This document shows, one piece after another, positions 11,780 to 23,748 of a DNA stretch of 64,000 bases (within the stretch, counting starts at the first letter, position 1; every line of letters starts with the position of its first letter). Both the position numbers and the translations under genes were made by a program. Origin of the DNA: Siderastrea siderea. Lineage: Eukaryota; Cnidaria; Anthozoa; Scleractinia; Rhizangiidae. The DNA is taken from contig OZ034966.1 of NCBI GenBank assembly GCA_964030785.1, forward strand, positions 7,919,152 to 7,983,151, given 5' to 3'. The notes below the pieces were generated by a model, which did not search any database, was not told the origin of the DNA, and saw only the letters and a program-made list of their open reading frames with translations.

Positions 11780-12740
11780 ACTTTACGATCTTAGGCTTTT
11801 TTCACTTTTCTTGAAAGCTTCTTCGTAATTTAGTTCGCCCGTATGGTGCTAGTCGTGTCTTTTTAAAGTTTCTCTGTAATTCAGTCCGTTTACTGCCTTT
11901 CTCTTGTTTTCTTTAACCTTGTTCCGTGCGCTAGTTCACCCGTAAAGATATAATCTCGTTTTTTAACCTTTCTCCGTACGCTTGTTCCTTGGTACGGTGT
12001 TAGTTTTGTCTTTTTAACGTTTTTTCCTTACGTCAGTTCTTTTCACAACCTTTCACCGTACGCTCGTTCGTTCGTACGTTGTTAGTCTCGTCTTTTCAAC
12101 TTTTCTCCGTACGCTACGTACGGTTCGCACCTAACACCGTTCTTACGGTGTTAGGTTTGTCTTTCAAATGTTTCTTCGTACGTTGATTCTTTATTGCGGT
12201 GCTCATCTTGTCTCCTTTTATACGTGTTCCCCTACGTTAGTTCGTTCATCCAGTGTTAGTCTCGTAGTTACGTTTCACGGCTAGTTCGTTCGTATGGTAT
12301 TAGTCTTTTCAACGTTTCTCCCTACGCTACTTCGTTTGTACAATGTTAGTTTGTCTTTTCAACGTTTCCTCGTACGCTAGTTCGTTCGTGCAGAGTTAGT
12401 CTTGTAATTTCAATGTTCAGTCTCCGTACGCTGTTTTAGTCATGTCTTCTTTACGTTTCTCCGTAAGATAAGAGTCGTTCGTCTGATATTAGTCTTGTCT
12501 TTTTGACGTTTCTCCATTCAACAGTTTGTTCGTACTGTGTTAGTCTTGTCTTCTGTACTGTTCTCCGTACTCTAGTTCGTTCGTACTGTGTTAGCCTTAT
12601 CTTTTCAACGTTAATCCATACCTAACGGTTCACCTTTTTTATTTTTCTCCGTACGTCAGTTTGTTCGTATGGTGTTCAGTTGAGTCTTCAAGTCTTTTCA
12701 ACGTTTCTTCGTAAGTAGTTCGTTCGTGCAAGCAGACTTG
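11780..12740. repeat. Degenerate minisatellite rich in CGTACG/TTCGTTCGTA motifs
   Basis: Roughly 45-60-base units combining ACGCTAGTTCGTTCGTACGG, TGTTAGTCTTGTCTTTT and CAACGTTTCTCCGT recur through almost 1 kb with much sequence and length variation. No open frame runs across it. It sits in an intron of the AGMO-like gene. An old tandem array is the simplest reading. Confidence 0.85.
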
Positions 12741-13011
12741 TTTCACAAAGTGGACACGTGCTCACTACAGGAAATGGGTGAGATGGGTATGGATATTTTC
12801 TGTAACTGAACATTTTTAGAAAAGCCAAATTGACCACTCCACTCCCTTACTTGGGACACTTGGTTGAAAAGCTTCCGTTCAGTTCTATAATTTCAGAATT
12901 TATTTACAGTGGTTGATCTTTTATCCATAATGTTTATGGTATGCGTAGTATAGTTACATAATTTTCACTTAAACTGCAGTCATGTAAAGAACTTCAATTT
13001 TTTAAGCTTAC

Positions 13012-13128
13012 CATTCTCCCCGCAATCAGCAACTGATAAGCAACAATGGCAACCACAAAATGTACTAGAACATACAGACTTCCCCAGAATGACAAGGAAT
13101 TGTCATATTTCTGAATCGGATACTCATT
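13012..13128 (-). CDS. AGMO-like gene, exon with YD motif and membrane helix
   Basis: A 117-base, phase 0-0 exon (39 codons) between the acceptor ATCTTAG and donor ATG/GTAAGC. It reads NEYPIQKYDNSLSFWGSLY followed by VLVHFVVAIVAYQLLIAGRM: a Pro-x-x-x-Tyr-Asp element then a membrane helix. This arrangement, after the exon ending DIPE, is what I recall for the C-terminal half of alkylglycerol monooxygenase. Confidence 0.6.
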
Positions 13129-13850
13129 CTAAGATTAAAAAAAGACATTGTTTGATTATTTATATTATTTTATTCTGTGGGACCAAACTTACTAAGGCCA
13201 AAAGGAATCATTAATTTGCCACTTTGTAAACAAGTAGGGAGTTACAGTAGTGCAGTGGTTATGAATCACAAAGGACTTTCATTGGACTTTCAACTGGGAG
13301 ATCAGAGGGCCAGTGTTCCAGGCATGATCGTCTGTATTGTATTGTACTGTTTCGTTTAAGACAAAAAACTTTAGGCCACATTGTCTCTTTCTACCAGGGT
13401 TTATTCTAGAATGTGGCATTGTGGGATTTCTGTAAGTCGAAAAATATTGGCACCCAAAATTTCTCATAAATGGGGCGTGCAAAATTTCTGGTAAAGAATT
13501 TCCAAACACCACCTGCTGATCACTGAGCCTTTAATTATACTGTGGGATTATATTTAGTCAAATTGTGAGATTTTATCTCTTTAATTTGTCTTTCTTTTCT
13601 TTGTTTGTTTAGTCAAAGGTTAAGGCAAAATGTCACTAGAAGTTTCAAGTAGACATGCACTCCACTGAGTGAATAGATGTTATAAGATAGTTAAAATGCC
13701 TTGGGCCCCTTTTCTTGTAAAAGGGCCCCCCCAAAATTTCACCAAAGGGCCCATGCCACTGGGCCCCCATTGACCAATTTTTAGAAGAAAAAAACCCTAC
13801 TCTACCCATGTGTATTTTTCTTATATGATTTTTTTTTAAATAAAGGCATC

Positions 13851-13905
13851 TAGTCTAGTCTAATCTAATCTATATATAAATCTAATCTAATCTAATCTAA
13901 TCTAT
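13851..13905. repeat. (TCTAA)n-type microsatellite
   Basis: Imperfect runs of TCTAG/TCTAA pentamers interrupted by TATATATAAA. Intronic. Confidence 0.9.
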
Positions 13906-14130
13906 AAATGGGGACCAGCTAACATCTCTGTTTTGAAATGTGTGTCCCCAGTTAAACCACACAAAACTCTGTAATTTGTTTATACCTTTCAGAAACCGCA
14001 GCTTTTATTCACTCAATTAATTAGTTACAAACTAATGGGCCAGGTTTACCATTTTTGTGGTGCTTTATCTGATGAAGGTTGTAATTTTGATTGACAATTC
14101 ATTCGCAGTGTTCTAATTGTTTGGTAATAC

Positions 14131-14205
14131 CTCCGGTATGTCAGCAGGATCACCCAAGCGAGGCTTTCCAGGAGTCCACCCAGGACCTTTAAAAAGCACA
14201 GACAT
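14131..14205 (-). CDS. Alkylglycerol monooxygenase-like gene, exon with FKGPGW motif
   Basis: A 75-base, phase 0-0 exon (25 codons) between the acceptor TTGTTCTTCAG and donor GAG/GTATTA. It reads MSVLFKGPGWTPGKPRLGD then PADIPE. The FKGPGW-PGxPRLG-DIPE signature is, as I recall, typical of alkylglycerol monooxygenase (AGMO, TMEM195), an ER membrane enzyme of the fatty acid hydroxylase superfamily that cleaves ether lipids. It joins in phase to the exon at 13128. The catalytic His-box exons should lie upstream (above 14.2 kb on the minus strand), but I do not find them; a transposon-like block fills 15.5-18 kb. This is either a gene whose 5' part lies elsewhere or a truncated copy. Confidence 0.55.
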
Positions 14206-14711
14206 CTGAAGAACAAATTACAAAAAAAAAACTTCATTGTACTGCAAAGTTACACTTGCCCTAGGCCTCCTATTGAAGAAGGGTAAAAACCACCAAACAT
14301 CAAAAGAAGGTTTAGAAATAACCTTACCAACTCTCTTAGTGTTGTAATTCAATTAAAGCATTCGTCGCGCTTCATTTGTTACAGGTGCTCAAAACAACGT
14401 AGATCCCACGGTACTTCTACTTGTTCTAAACTTTCCCGGAAAATACGTTATCGGAATTCACAAAGGTATATTGACTATTTTAAAATATAATGTTTTTTCA
14501 CAATTTTTGTTTTCTTGGAGAATAGTTCAAGATTCAAGACATTATATTCACTGAGAAAACCTCGCCTGTGGACCTGTCAATCAATTGCGAAAAAATTTAC
14601 TCGATAGACGTGCACGAATGCTTGAAGCGCCTCCGAACATTCCGCAGTCGACCCAGAACTTGAAGCATGTGAATTGTGTAGCAGAAAGTTTTGTTCGTAA
14701 AAGTGCTAAAA

Positions 14712-14898
14712 ATGGATAAATGCGGGATTGGAAAGCTTTCCGGGACGGAGTGTGGTTCAGTTATTGTGAAAGGTATAGTGATCGCTGAATATCAAGCGCT
14801 AAGTGATTGTCAGCGCGACATAACTGGGCACTTAGATATTTTGAAAATGCGTGGAGAGGACGTGTCGTCTGAGAAAGAGCTGATTTTGCTGAGGGCAG
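14712..14898 (+). CDS. Candidate first exon of an unrecognised gene
   Basis: An ATG opens a frame reading MDKCGIGKLSGTECGSVIVK and onward, which ends at a clean donor (GGCAG then GTAAGG at 14899). Codon composition looks protein-like and two bases of context are fair for a start. I recognise no domain and find no next exon, so this may be chance. Confidence 0.22.
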
Positions 14899-15559
14899 GT
14901 AAGGACATTTTCATACCCTTCTCTTCGCCATCTTTCTTTAGGGTTTGATTTGTTCACAGTCTCGTTTTCAATATTTGAGGAGTATTTGAGGGGAGCGCTG
15001 CCGTAAACGTTCGCGTGTGCCCAAAGCACCGAGATTCCTTTGGCATCAAATGGAGAGGGCGGAAAAAACTTTGCCAGGTCCCAGAGGGGGTCGCACCTCA
15101 CCGCTCAAAAAAGCACACGGGTGATCGCACTATCAATAAGAAGCTGTCGGAGGAAATATTCAACAGGACTGGATCACTAATACCTATCAGCTGAGGTATT
15201 CATCTGCATTATCGTTGTTTGTAACGAATGTCACACTAACTACCGTATCCACTAACAAGGCTCAACTTTATGCCGTCATTCTTCCAGCAATCTGTCGGCA
15301 GTGCCGTCAAAAGCTGAATACAGGCATTGCAACCCATGAAAAAGCAGTCAAAAGAGGTGTGGAAAAATAGTGAGCGTAATCCTTCTCTAGTGGGTCCCTC
15401 GTGCCTGTAGAGACTGACTCTTTGTTTTGTTTTGTTTTTGCTTTCTCTTTTGTTTACTATCCATAACACAGCTAATTAGAGAACGCTTGAGTTGGCTAGC
15501 CTGTGCCGCAGGCGTCTCTTGTGTTTCGCTAATTGAGCCTAGTGGGCCTCCTATGGGGA

Positions 15560-15650
15560 CAGGAGCCATAATCGGGGACGGAGACCGTAAGCGCGGGGTC
15601 CACGCGGCCCCATCGAAAAAGACAAATGTGCTATTTTTAGAAAAAATTGC
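15560..15650 (+). repeat. Left arm of a long inverted repeat pair
   Basis: Reverse complement of 17759-17861, with two blocks of perfect identity: about 31 bases starting CAGGAGCCATAATCGG, and about 45 bases from GGCCCCATCGAAAAAG to AAAATTGC. The middle portion differs between the arms. The pair brackets about 2.1 kb. Confidence 0.8.
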
Positions 15651-16923
15651 GCCACCCTCAACGTCATAAACGCGCGTGGCTACGCGCAAATTTGCGTTCA
15701 ACGTGGATATGACCAAGATGGTTATAATTATTTGATATCCAGTATGCCCGAGTACATAATGGTTTTTATTATTAAAAACGCAATCGCTAATTGCTATGAA
15801 ATCAAGAAAGAGAAAAAAAAGAGAGAAACTCCGAGATGAAAGGGAACAGGAATTGATCGCGATCACATGACTGACCGAAAAAGGCGGCAAAACCTTGCGA
15901 AGTGTTGCAGCGTTTCTTTGCGGAGCTGAATGAATCAATGAAACTGCTCCGAAGTGAACGTACAAGCACAAGGTTTGGGAAAAATCTTCCACTTATGGGT
16001 TCTGAAATGTGGCACGCGTTTGAGTTTTCCTGAAAATTGTTGGAATCGTCGTTCAAAGCGGATTGAAGCTGTACGATGTCACCGTTATGGCTGCTGGAGT
16101 TCAAATGAAAGAGTTTGTAATCGCTCCGTTCGCACAACGCTGACAACGGAGCCATCATGTGTTTGTTTGATCGAACTGAAGGCAGAATTAATAATTAAGC
16201 TTGAACGATAATTTCTATGCAGCTCACTGAAACAAGACTACGGAGGTGAGGAACATTAGAATTCACCATCTTACCTTTTAAACGCAAACCACAAAACGCA
16301 ATTGTTCTCAGTTTAGAGCTCGCGGACGGAATGGTAAAAACAACACTCAAACAACTGTGAAAGCGATTCAACGTATTTTACATGGCATCCGACTTGTGTC
16401 TAAATGTCTGGAGCTGCTCAAGGGAACACAGATAGAGCCACAACGAGTACAGGTAAACCAGTGTCAATTTTGCGTGGTATAGCCAAAAAATGTCCCCTTT
16501 TCTGGTACTGAATTTGTCTAATGCTTTTTGTTCAGACTGCTGCATGACTTTTGTACTGACTCGCCATAAAAAGTGTGTCAATTTTTATTAAATGCTTCTT
16601 TCCTATTTTACTGTGCTTATTTTGTCTTGTCTCGATATTTCCGACTCAAAGCCTTCCGTATAAAACCTACTGTTTGTTAAATTTTAAGAACAAGTGATTG
16701 AGTTGACGATGAAAGAAATTGTAAACACAGCGCTAAATGCTTATATTTCTATTTCTACAGTTTCTGTTCGTCCGAAGAAATCAAGCATTTGTGTCTCAGT
16801 GACGTTCAGTTGTAATTTCTCCTTATTCTTGCTTCGATACAAAGTGATTTTTCTCGCCGGGTTGCTGGCGGAGAAAAAAATCAAGCTCACTCTGTCGTTG
16901 AAACCCTTGCCATGTCCACTGCG

Positions 16924-17746
16924 CTATGTATCCCTTCTAGGTTCGTAAATTACCCAGTAAGTCATATTCAGTACTAGGGCAGCATGAAGTTTCACTTCAT
17001 CTTTCTCCTTCTCATCGATGGAAGTAGTTTTTTTCTTGGTGTTTTTCCAGTTCTCTATTTTGTCGACGATTGATAACGCACCGCGAGAGTATTTGATTGA
17101 AAGCAAAGCGCGCTTTTCACTATTCTTTGTCTTCATTATAAACATTTCGGTCATTTCGGTAAAGGCGGGCATTATTTCAGAAAACATACGCTGCGAAATC
17201 TCGGCAAACGTTTTCTTTACTGACTCGGTATTTTAATCTATGTTACTATTTTTCTTGCTGGGGAAATAGTGACAACGATTTATCAGTGCGTTACTTTTCT
17301 TCACAACCTGCTTGGAAAATCATTTTACAGTCTTTGCGGCTGCCCTTACAATCTCTGTACGTCCTCAGAGGAAATACATTTTTGGGATGTATTTTCCCTT
17401 TTCCTGCCTGATTCGCCTTCAACTGATTTTTTCGTCGTTCGACGCCTTTTTGGCCCGCAAAACGTTTGTTCCGTCTAACGGGGAAATCCTCGTCCGACAT
17501 GTCCGACGCATCTTCGCTACAGGATTTTTCTAAAATATTCTCACTGCCATCATCGGAATCACTTGTACAATCCTCATATCCAGAGTCACTATCCAAAAAG
17601 TTCTCCTCAAGGGCTTGCCTTAGATTTGGAATTGTCACTGATGACAAAAACTGGATTTCTTCATCTCCAACGAAGGTAATTTCCGACGCCATTTTGTTTG
17701 TTTTTTCTTTTGCGCGGCATCCTCGCAACATACACGCGTGTTTCAC
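16924..17746 (-). CDS. Acidic ORF and neighbouring ORF inside the inverted-repeat segment
   Basis: The minus frame 17746-17291 (likely start MASEITF at about 17692) encodes an acidic region (DSDSGYEDCTSDSDDGSE) followed by a basic one (RRKNQLKANQAGKGK). A second open stretch downstream, about 17226-16924, reads AEISQRMFSEIMPAFTEM and could be a next exon. I recognise neither. Enclosure by 100-bp inverted arms suggests cargo of a DNA transposon, but I see no transposase signature. Exon boundaries are not proven, so the coordinates give only the span. Confidence 0.3.
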
Positions 17747-17758
17747 GCGCGCGATGGG

Positions 17759-17861
17759 GCAATTTTTTCTAAAAATAGCACATTTGTCTTTTTCGATGGG
17801 GCCAGCCCCATCACTGAAAATGGTATTCAGTTACGGTCTCCGTCCCCGATTATGGCTCCTG
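17759..17861 (-). repeat. Right arm of the long inverted repeat pair
   Basis: Inverted partner of 15560-15650. No clear target-site duplication was identified outside the arms. The arm overlaps the 5' side of the acidic ORF, so it could hold its promoter. Confidence 0.8.
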
Positions 17862-17884
17862 ATGGGGACGAACAAGCAATGCAG

Positions 17885-18044
17885 CAGACTCGTAACCAGT
17901 TGCTTGTTAGTAGGGAGAGGAAGCGCACAAGGGTATGTGGGGTGAGAAGAGGCGGCGCCCGAGGGATTATGGGAGTCTTCTTTTGGACCCACAATCTCGT
18001 GCGCTTTCCCTCTTCCTACTACCAAGCGACTGGGTACGAGTCTG
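17885..18044. repeat. Foldback element, about 45-bp imperfect arms
   Basis: The arm 17885-17928 (CAGACTCGTAACCAG ... AAGCGCAC) is complementary with few mismatches to 17999-18044 (GTGCGCTTTCCC ... CGAGTCTG). The central 70 bases are not repeated. MITE-like. Confidence 0.75.
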
Positions 18045-18541
18045 GGAGTACAGTGAGCGGGGGACAGAGCAGAAGAAAAGGAAAAGCACTTCGATTCGAC
18101 CAACTGTATGAAATAAAAGTTGCTCCCCTGTCTAGGAGACCTTGCCTGGAATTTCCGTTTTCGTCCTGCGCTTCCCTGGAGTTTCCAGCTGTCAAACAGA
18201 TCCCCTCCCCTTGAAAAACCCCAACCCTCTAGTCCCTAGTCTCCCGGCGCATTTCAACGCAGGACGTAGTTTTATCCGATAACTTATTTTTTTAAAAATG
18301 CCCGTACATGTAGAGGGTTTCAAAAAAAAAAGATATAGGAAAGAAGTAGGACAAGTGATAGAATTGCAGCTGAGAAGGGGCCACAAAATAACACCCATCC
18401 TTTGGGCATTACCTGAAGGGAATGCGGAATTTTAAACGAGGGGATGGTTGCAATGGAAATCGGCACATGGAAATCGGCGTTATGCTATGGTCTGCTAGCA
18501 TTTGAGTGGTAATTTATGTTGTAAGTTCATTTTTAACGTAG

Positions 18542-21500
18542 GCAAATGAAAGCGTTTCTGTGGCCACTGAAGTCAGCGTTTTGGGAGATGATCAAGAAGA
18601 GAGTATGGAAGCGCTTTCACGAAACCTCGAGAGGTTGGCCATTAGCCCTGTCAGTACTCTGTACCAGCCTTCCTCGTCCCAGGAGGAGACGCAGTCGACG
18701 ACTGATGATAGAATCAGCCAAGCCACGTGTGCACAATACCCCAAACCTCCAGATAACATTGACGAAGGCAAAGTAGTAGCTTTGCAATGTTTCGTGGATG
18801 AGTGCGGTACTGGGCCTCTCGGCTCTATTATGAAGCGTCCTTGGAGTGATGCCACCTCGAAAACGCATGACTGCTACACCCGTAAAGCCAGTGAAATCAT
18901 CGCGGAAGTCCTTAAAACCGTAGCGCCACAGTCCGTTCCAGAATTGTGGGAGGCAGTGAGAAGAAAGGACGAAGTAAGCCAATTCCTTAAGTCTGTACGT
19001 CCTGGCAGTGATCTACTGTTAGCTGTGGTGGAGTCCTATAAACAAGCGGACACCTCCCAGACAAGGCGCTAACTACTAAGTCTTGTCGCCAGTAAAGTGA
19101 CCTACGCAGAACTGGTAGCGCACATACCTCGACTGACAAGATATGAGTCCCTGCGGCAAGATGATACACGCTTGAGGTCGGCGCCGGACTCCCTGTAGGG
19201 CCGGTGGCCAAACAGACCAGAGAAAAGGTGGACCCAAGTTAGATCACTTCCTCGACTTTTTCACGTCTTCTAACATCGTGCAGGACCTCCCATTTGGTAG
19301 GAAAACCCTGACATTAAGCAGCGGCACGAAGATCGACATTCCCAATGTAATAAGGTCTGTGTTGCCATCTCGCCTGATTATGCAATATAACCAGTATTGC
19401 AGCGAAGAGAATTACACCCCACTTTCGACCCGTACTCTGTTTAGAATCTTGTCTGAGGCACGCGTGGCGTCAGTTCGAAAGAGTCTACAAGGGCTAGACA
19501 GCTACGCAGCAGAGGGCGGGCGCGGTTATGATGATCTGTTATCGCTTCGTGACACCCTGGCGCAGTATGGTGCTAATGAGGCTGCAATTACTGAACTCAA
19601 GGACAACTTGAGACACCTCAAACAATACATCAAAAGCGATTACAAGGTAAAGGAATAGTGCCAATATAGAATCTGTTTGCTCATTGTGTAGAGGTGTAAC
19701 AGCATGACTGTCTGGTTCACAGATCCACTGCTCCATGGCTAGTACTATTCCTGACCCCTGCAGAGTGTTTGCTCTTTGCCACCCTAAAAAGGAATCCTAT
19801 CGCCGCCATTGTGATCACCAACATAATCAACTTTGTGAGAGCTGTGAAAACTTGATAAAAGTACCTATTGTAAACGATAATTAGGGCAAACTAATCCTAT
19901 TTAAACAATAGAGTTCTTCTGTCGAAGGCACTATTGTGTGATCATGATAGGCTTCCCAAGGAAATTTGGTGTTCACAACAAATATTAGACAGAGAACGTA
20001 GTTCGAGGGCTTCTATGAAGTTTGATCATCAAATTTCCGAGGGAACCTATCACACATAGGACCTGAGACATAAGGACTTTATTGTTTTTATTGTACAACG
20101 CTAAATTTTGAGCGAAAATTGCCAAAAACGGGCACTATTTGCTGATAGGCGCCCGTCGAGGAGAGACACTATCGCGTCACGTGATCGATTTTGACCGATG
20201 GGAGCACGGCAAAATTTAGCGTAGCGTTGTACTATAACTAACTATATCCTATATCTGCTTTAGTCTTTAGACTCATTTGTGTCCTTCATCCAGTCTACCA
20301 ACCTCCCGCAGGACCTTCAGGACAACCTTCTATTTACGGCGAGAACTGCATGCGACGGAATCCGCTCCTGGAAGACTCACCAGCTTCGCATGGTTCACCA
20401 GGATACAGCCAGGACGGATATCGTCGATAGCCTCCCGGAAGACTCGGTGCTGATCACGCAGGATTTCGCCATGAAGTTCTTACCCGCCCAGTACAGGGAA
20501 ACACAGGCTGAGTTCTTTGGAAAGAGAGGTATCTCTTGGCACTTGACAGTTTGTCAGAACAAACAGGGAGGAGAGCTGGTCGTGCAGACTTTCGTGCACA
20601 TAATCGAGTCTGGTCTACAGGACAGTCACACAGTAATGACCATGATGGAGCATGTACTGAAGACCTTAAAGCATGAACAACCCGAGTTAACAAGAGTGGT
20701 ATACCGCCAAGACAACGCAGGATGCTACCACTGCGCAACCACCATACCAGCCTGCAAATTACTGCGAGAGAGAACCAAGATGGATCTCTGCCGGATTGAT
20801 TTCTGCGACCCACAGGGTGGTAAAGGTCCATGCGATAGGAAAGCAGCGCACATCAAGACGCACGTGAAGCAATACACTAACCAAGGTCACTCAGTCACAA
20901 CACCTGCTGACCTTAAGAAGGCTATCGAGTCCGATGAGGGTATTGCTGGTGTGCGAGTTACGGTTGTACCTGTTCCCAAGACCACCGTGAACACAAAGAA
21001 CATCAAGTGTGAGGGCATCACAAGTTTGTTTAACTTCGAGATCACGGCAGCGGGTGTTAGGGCCTTCAAGGCGTATGGTATTGGCGCAGGGAATTTCCGA
21101 TCCTGGACGTCATTTGGAGGTATGCATGCATCATTAAACCAAACGTTACTAAGGAAAAATTGCTTGCGTTCGAATAAAATAGATCTCAGATCTCTGTACA
21201 CTGTTTTCATAGCACGTGCACTTCGCCTACTTGGTCTGAAATGGGATAGCGAAACTAAACGATAATGCTGTGCAATTTACAATAAATAAGTCTGTACCAC
21301 TGTATCGTGTGCTCTTACTTGTTTATTCTGGTCTCTTCTTTCAGGAATACCACACAATAACCAATTTGAATGGATTGCTGCGGGGCCAGGGAAAGGAGAG
21401 TTTGTGTCAGTGAAACACAGGCAGCCAAAGCCCGCGGCATCCTATACAGAAAGCTCACCAGAGGAGGGCTCTGCCATCGAAATTACCCAACAAGCAGATA

Positions 21501-22238
21501 CCAACCAGGCTGATAGTTCCCTGTTTCCATGCCCAGAGGACGGATGCACCAAGTCCAACATGACGCACGGACCTCTGGAGCAGCACCTTATGTATGGTAA
21601 ACACGAATTCTGCCGGGCCGAAAGCGTCTCCCTACTTGACAGAGCGAAGGCCAGTTACACAGAGCGTCTTGAGGCTGGAGGGCGTCCCTCCGAAGTGACA
21701 ATAACGGGCACAGAAATACACAGTGGTTCCCATTGTCTGTCAGAAGGATGGGCTGGTCGGGAGTCCGCTACGCCACCGGTTCAATTCCAAGCAAAAGAGA
21801 TACTTGGAGGGAACGTTTAAACATGGCGAGACCATGGGGGTGAAGGCTAACCCAGATGACGTCTCGAAGGAGATGCGATGCGTGAGAGACAAGAACGGGA
21901 AGCGAATCTTCACCGTGGAGGAGTTCCTGCGTCCCCAACAAATATCCTCATTCTTCTCCAGAATGGCATGTAAGAGATGAGATGCCACCGACTCCGATGG
22001 TGAGGCTGAAGAATTTGCCACTCAGCAGGCGGCCGTCCACTCAGATGTGATGGAAGCGCTACAGCAGAAAATCACTCATCCCTTACTGTTCTCTGGAAAG
22101 GATCTGTGCCTGATGACAGAGTCATCCAGATGCGCTCCATGGTTGGCCACTTTTCAATTAAGGTTAAGGGGCGAAAGAAGGAGGCGTATTCAGATGCCAT
22201 AATTGCGTTTTTAAATAGGTGCTCTTGCAAGCAGTAAT
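18542..22238 (+). pseudogene. Broken multi-exon gene with transposase-like catalytic motifs and a C2H2 finger
   Basis: Exon 1 follows an acceptor at 18541 and reads ANESVSVATEVSVLGDDQEE onward. In-frame stops (19070, 19196) and at least one frameshift near 19230 break it; the frame resumes as VQDLPFGRKTLTLSSG and reaches a donor at 19650 (TACAAG/GTAAAG). Exon 2 (20264 to about 21119) contains LITQDFAMKF, RQDNAGCYH and CDPQGGKGPCDRK, spaced like the acidic residues of a DDE/RNase-H-type transposase. Exon 3 starts about 21345 after TTTCAG and holds a C2H2-like finger (CPEDGC ... H ... H, 21528-21604); another frameshift near 21740 and a stop at 21978 follow. The end (AFLNRCSCKQ stop) is at about 22236. 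The intron phases join cleanly, so it was once a real gene. The transposase call is inference. Confidence 0.6.
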
Positions 22239-23356
22239 TCTAGTTACCCTTTCAGTACTAACAATATGGTTGCAGGGCTGATTGTTACTTAGGACCAAAA
22301 AGGCAAGTTTTACGTCTAGTTGTGGTTTAAGATATTTTTCTTCCCGAAAAAAGAAATACCTGTTTCAAAGTTAGCGATACCGCAAATTTACGTCACCAGT
22401 TATTTTGCAGTACTTTCCCCCAAAAAACTGCACAGTCCGATGGCATGTAACATGAACAGATTTTGTAACTAGTCTGTTAATCAAAGGTGGGATGTTAACC
22501 TGTAAAAGAAACGTTTGCTGCCCAAGAGGTTTTGTAAGGAGAGAGAGTTCTTAGTTGAGACAAATTCGGAATAACAAATCCGCTAGAGAGAGCAACGACC
22601 CGCGCACCAATCGTCCGGTATTGTACAACAACTTACTTGTACAGCTCATTGCGTTAAAAATGACCAAAATACCTGTAATAAATCAGAGGCAGCGTCGCAA
22701 AATAATAAACAAAGTAGATTTTGTCACTTTATAGTGTCTTTATTGCCATAGCTGGAAATCCTGTAACTCGTAACCAGTCCTCCAAACCTTGTCGCCCAGA
22801 AGGCGTCTGGAGAAAAGTCGAATTTTAGGCATTTTTGAGGTGCTCTCCTGCAAACACATAATGATTGTCCGCAGAAATTTTTGTATCAAAAACTACACCA
22901 ACATATGTCCTTTCAAAAAGTATAAACCAATTTTCCAAAGTCCATCTACTACTCGAGAAATCCCCGGGAAATGAAGAATAGTCCCCGACTGTACGAGAAT
23001 GAGGTAAAAGGAGCCATCTTTGAACATGTTTTTCTTAGACAAAAACACTATTGATCCAGATGAAATATATATGATTGACATCTATCGATTACCATTAACA
23101 ACTGGATTAAGTTTCATTGGCTCCGAAGTTTTTGGTAATTTTTTACCGAATTTTCAAATTTTGCATTTTTTCGTTTTTCACGGCAAAAAATGGCCCCTTA
23201 AAAGTAAACGCGTCCCAAACTGAAATTTTCGAGTTTTGAAGAAAACAAACTATGTCAAAGAATCAGGCATGTGATAGGCTTTATTCTGACAAAGTTTCAA
23301 AATTTTGAGTTTTGGGCCGATTTCCGACTTTGCTTGATCCTTACAGGCAGGGCCTC
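22239..23356. other. No gene seen
   Basis: AT-rich sequence between the broken gene and the MITE. Short open frames carry no motif that I recognise. Confidence 0.5.
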
Positions 23357-23748
23357 TTAAAGGGACACTGTCACGGGGATTTTTACGTTTTGGGGTGAAA
23401 AATGTGCTGAAATGTAAATTAAATGCTTTTTTCCCGTACACAGAATGCTCCTAGAATGTCAAGAAAAGGAAATCAAATGATTTTCTCAAAGGAAGAACAA
23501 ACCATAGTCATTTACTGGCGATTTTTCCATGAAACAAAGGAAAAACTTGAAAACATCAGCCTGATGTTTTCAAGTTGCAACCATATCCATCCTAGCGATC
23601 CGCGACAAAACACACTCAATTATAGCCTTAGAGAACTTGTAGAGTAATTTTAAATGAAATTCAACCAGTATTTTTGGATTTCCGCTGATTAGAATATGTC
23701 CCTTTGCTTTTCAAAGTTATCCAGATATTGGTGACAGTGTCCCTTTAA
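23357..23748. mobile_element. MITE with TTAA target duplication (Kolobok- or piggyBac-like)
   Basis: Perfect 14-bp terminal inverted repeats AGGGACACTGTCAC at 23361-23374 and 23731-23744, each flanked by TTAA (23357-23360 and 23745-23748). The 384-bp body has a short open frame of no clear meaning. TTAA duplications are made by piggyBac and Kolobok transposases; ends starting AGG suit Kolobok better. Its right edge is exactly where homology to the second duplication copy begins. Confidence 0.85.

Noticed and set aside
15387..15992. Minus-strand 201-aa frame
   Set aside because: Runs through one inverted-repeat arm and low-complexity sequence, with no motif or splice support.
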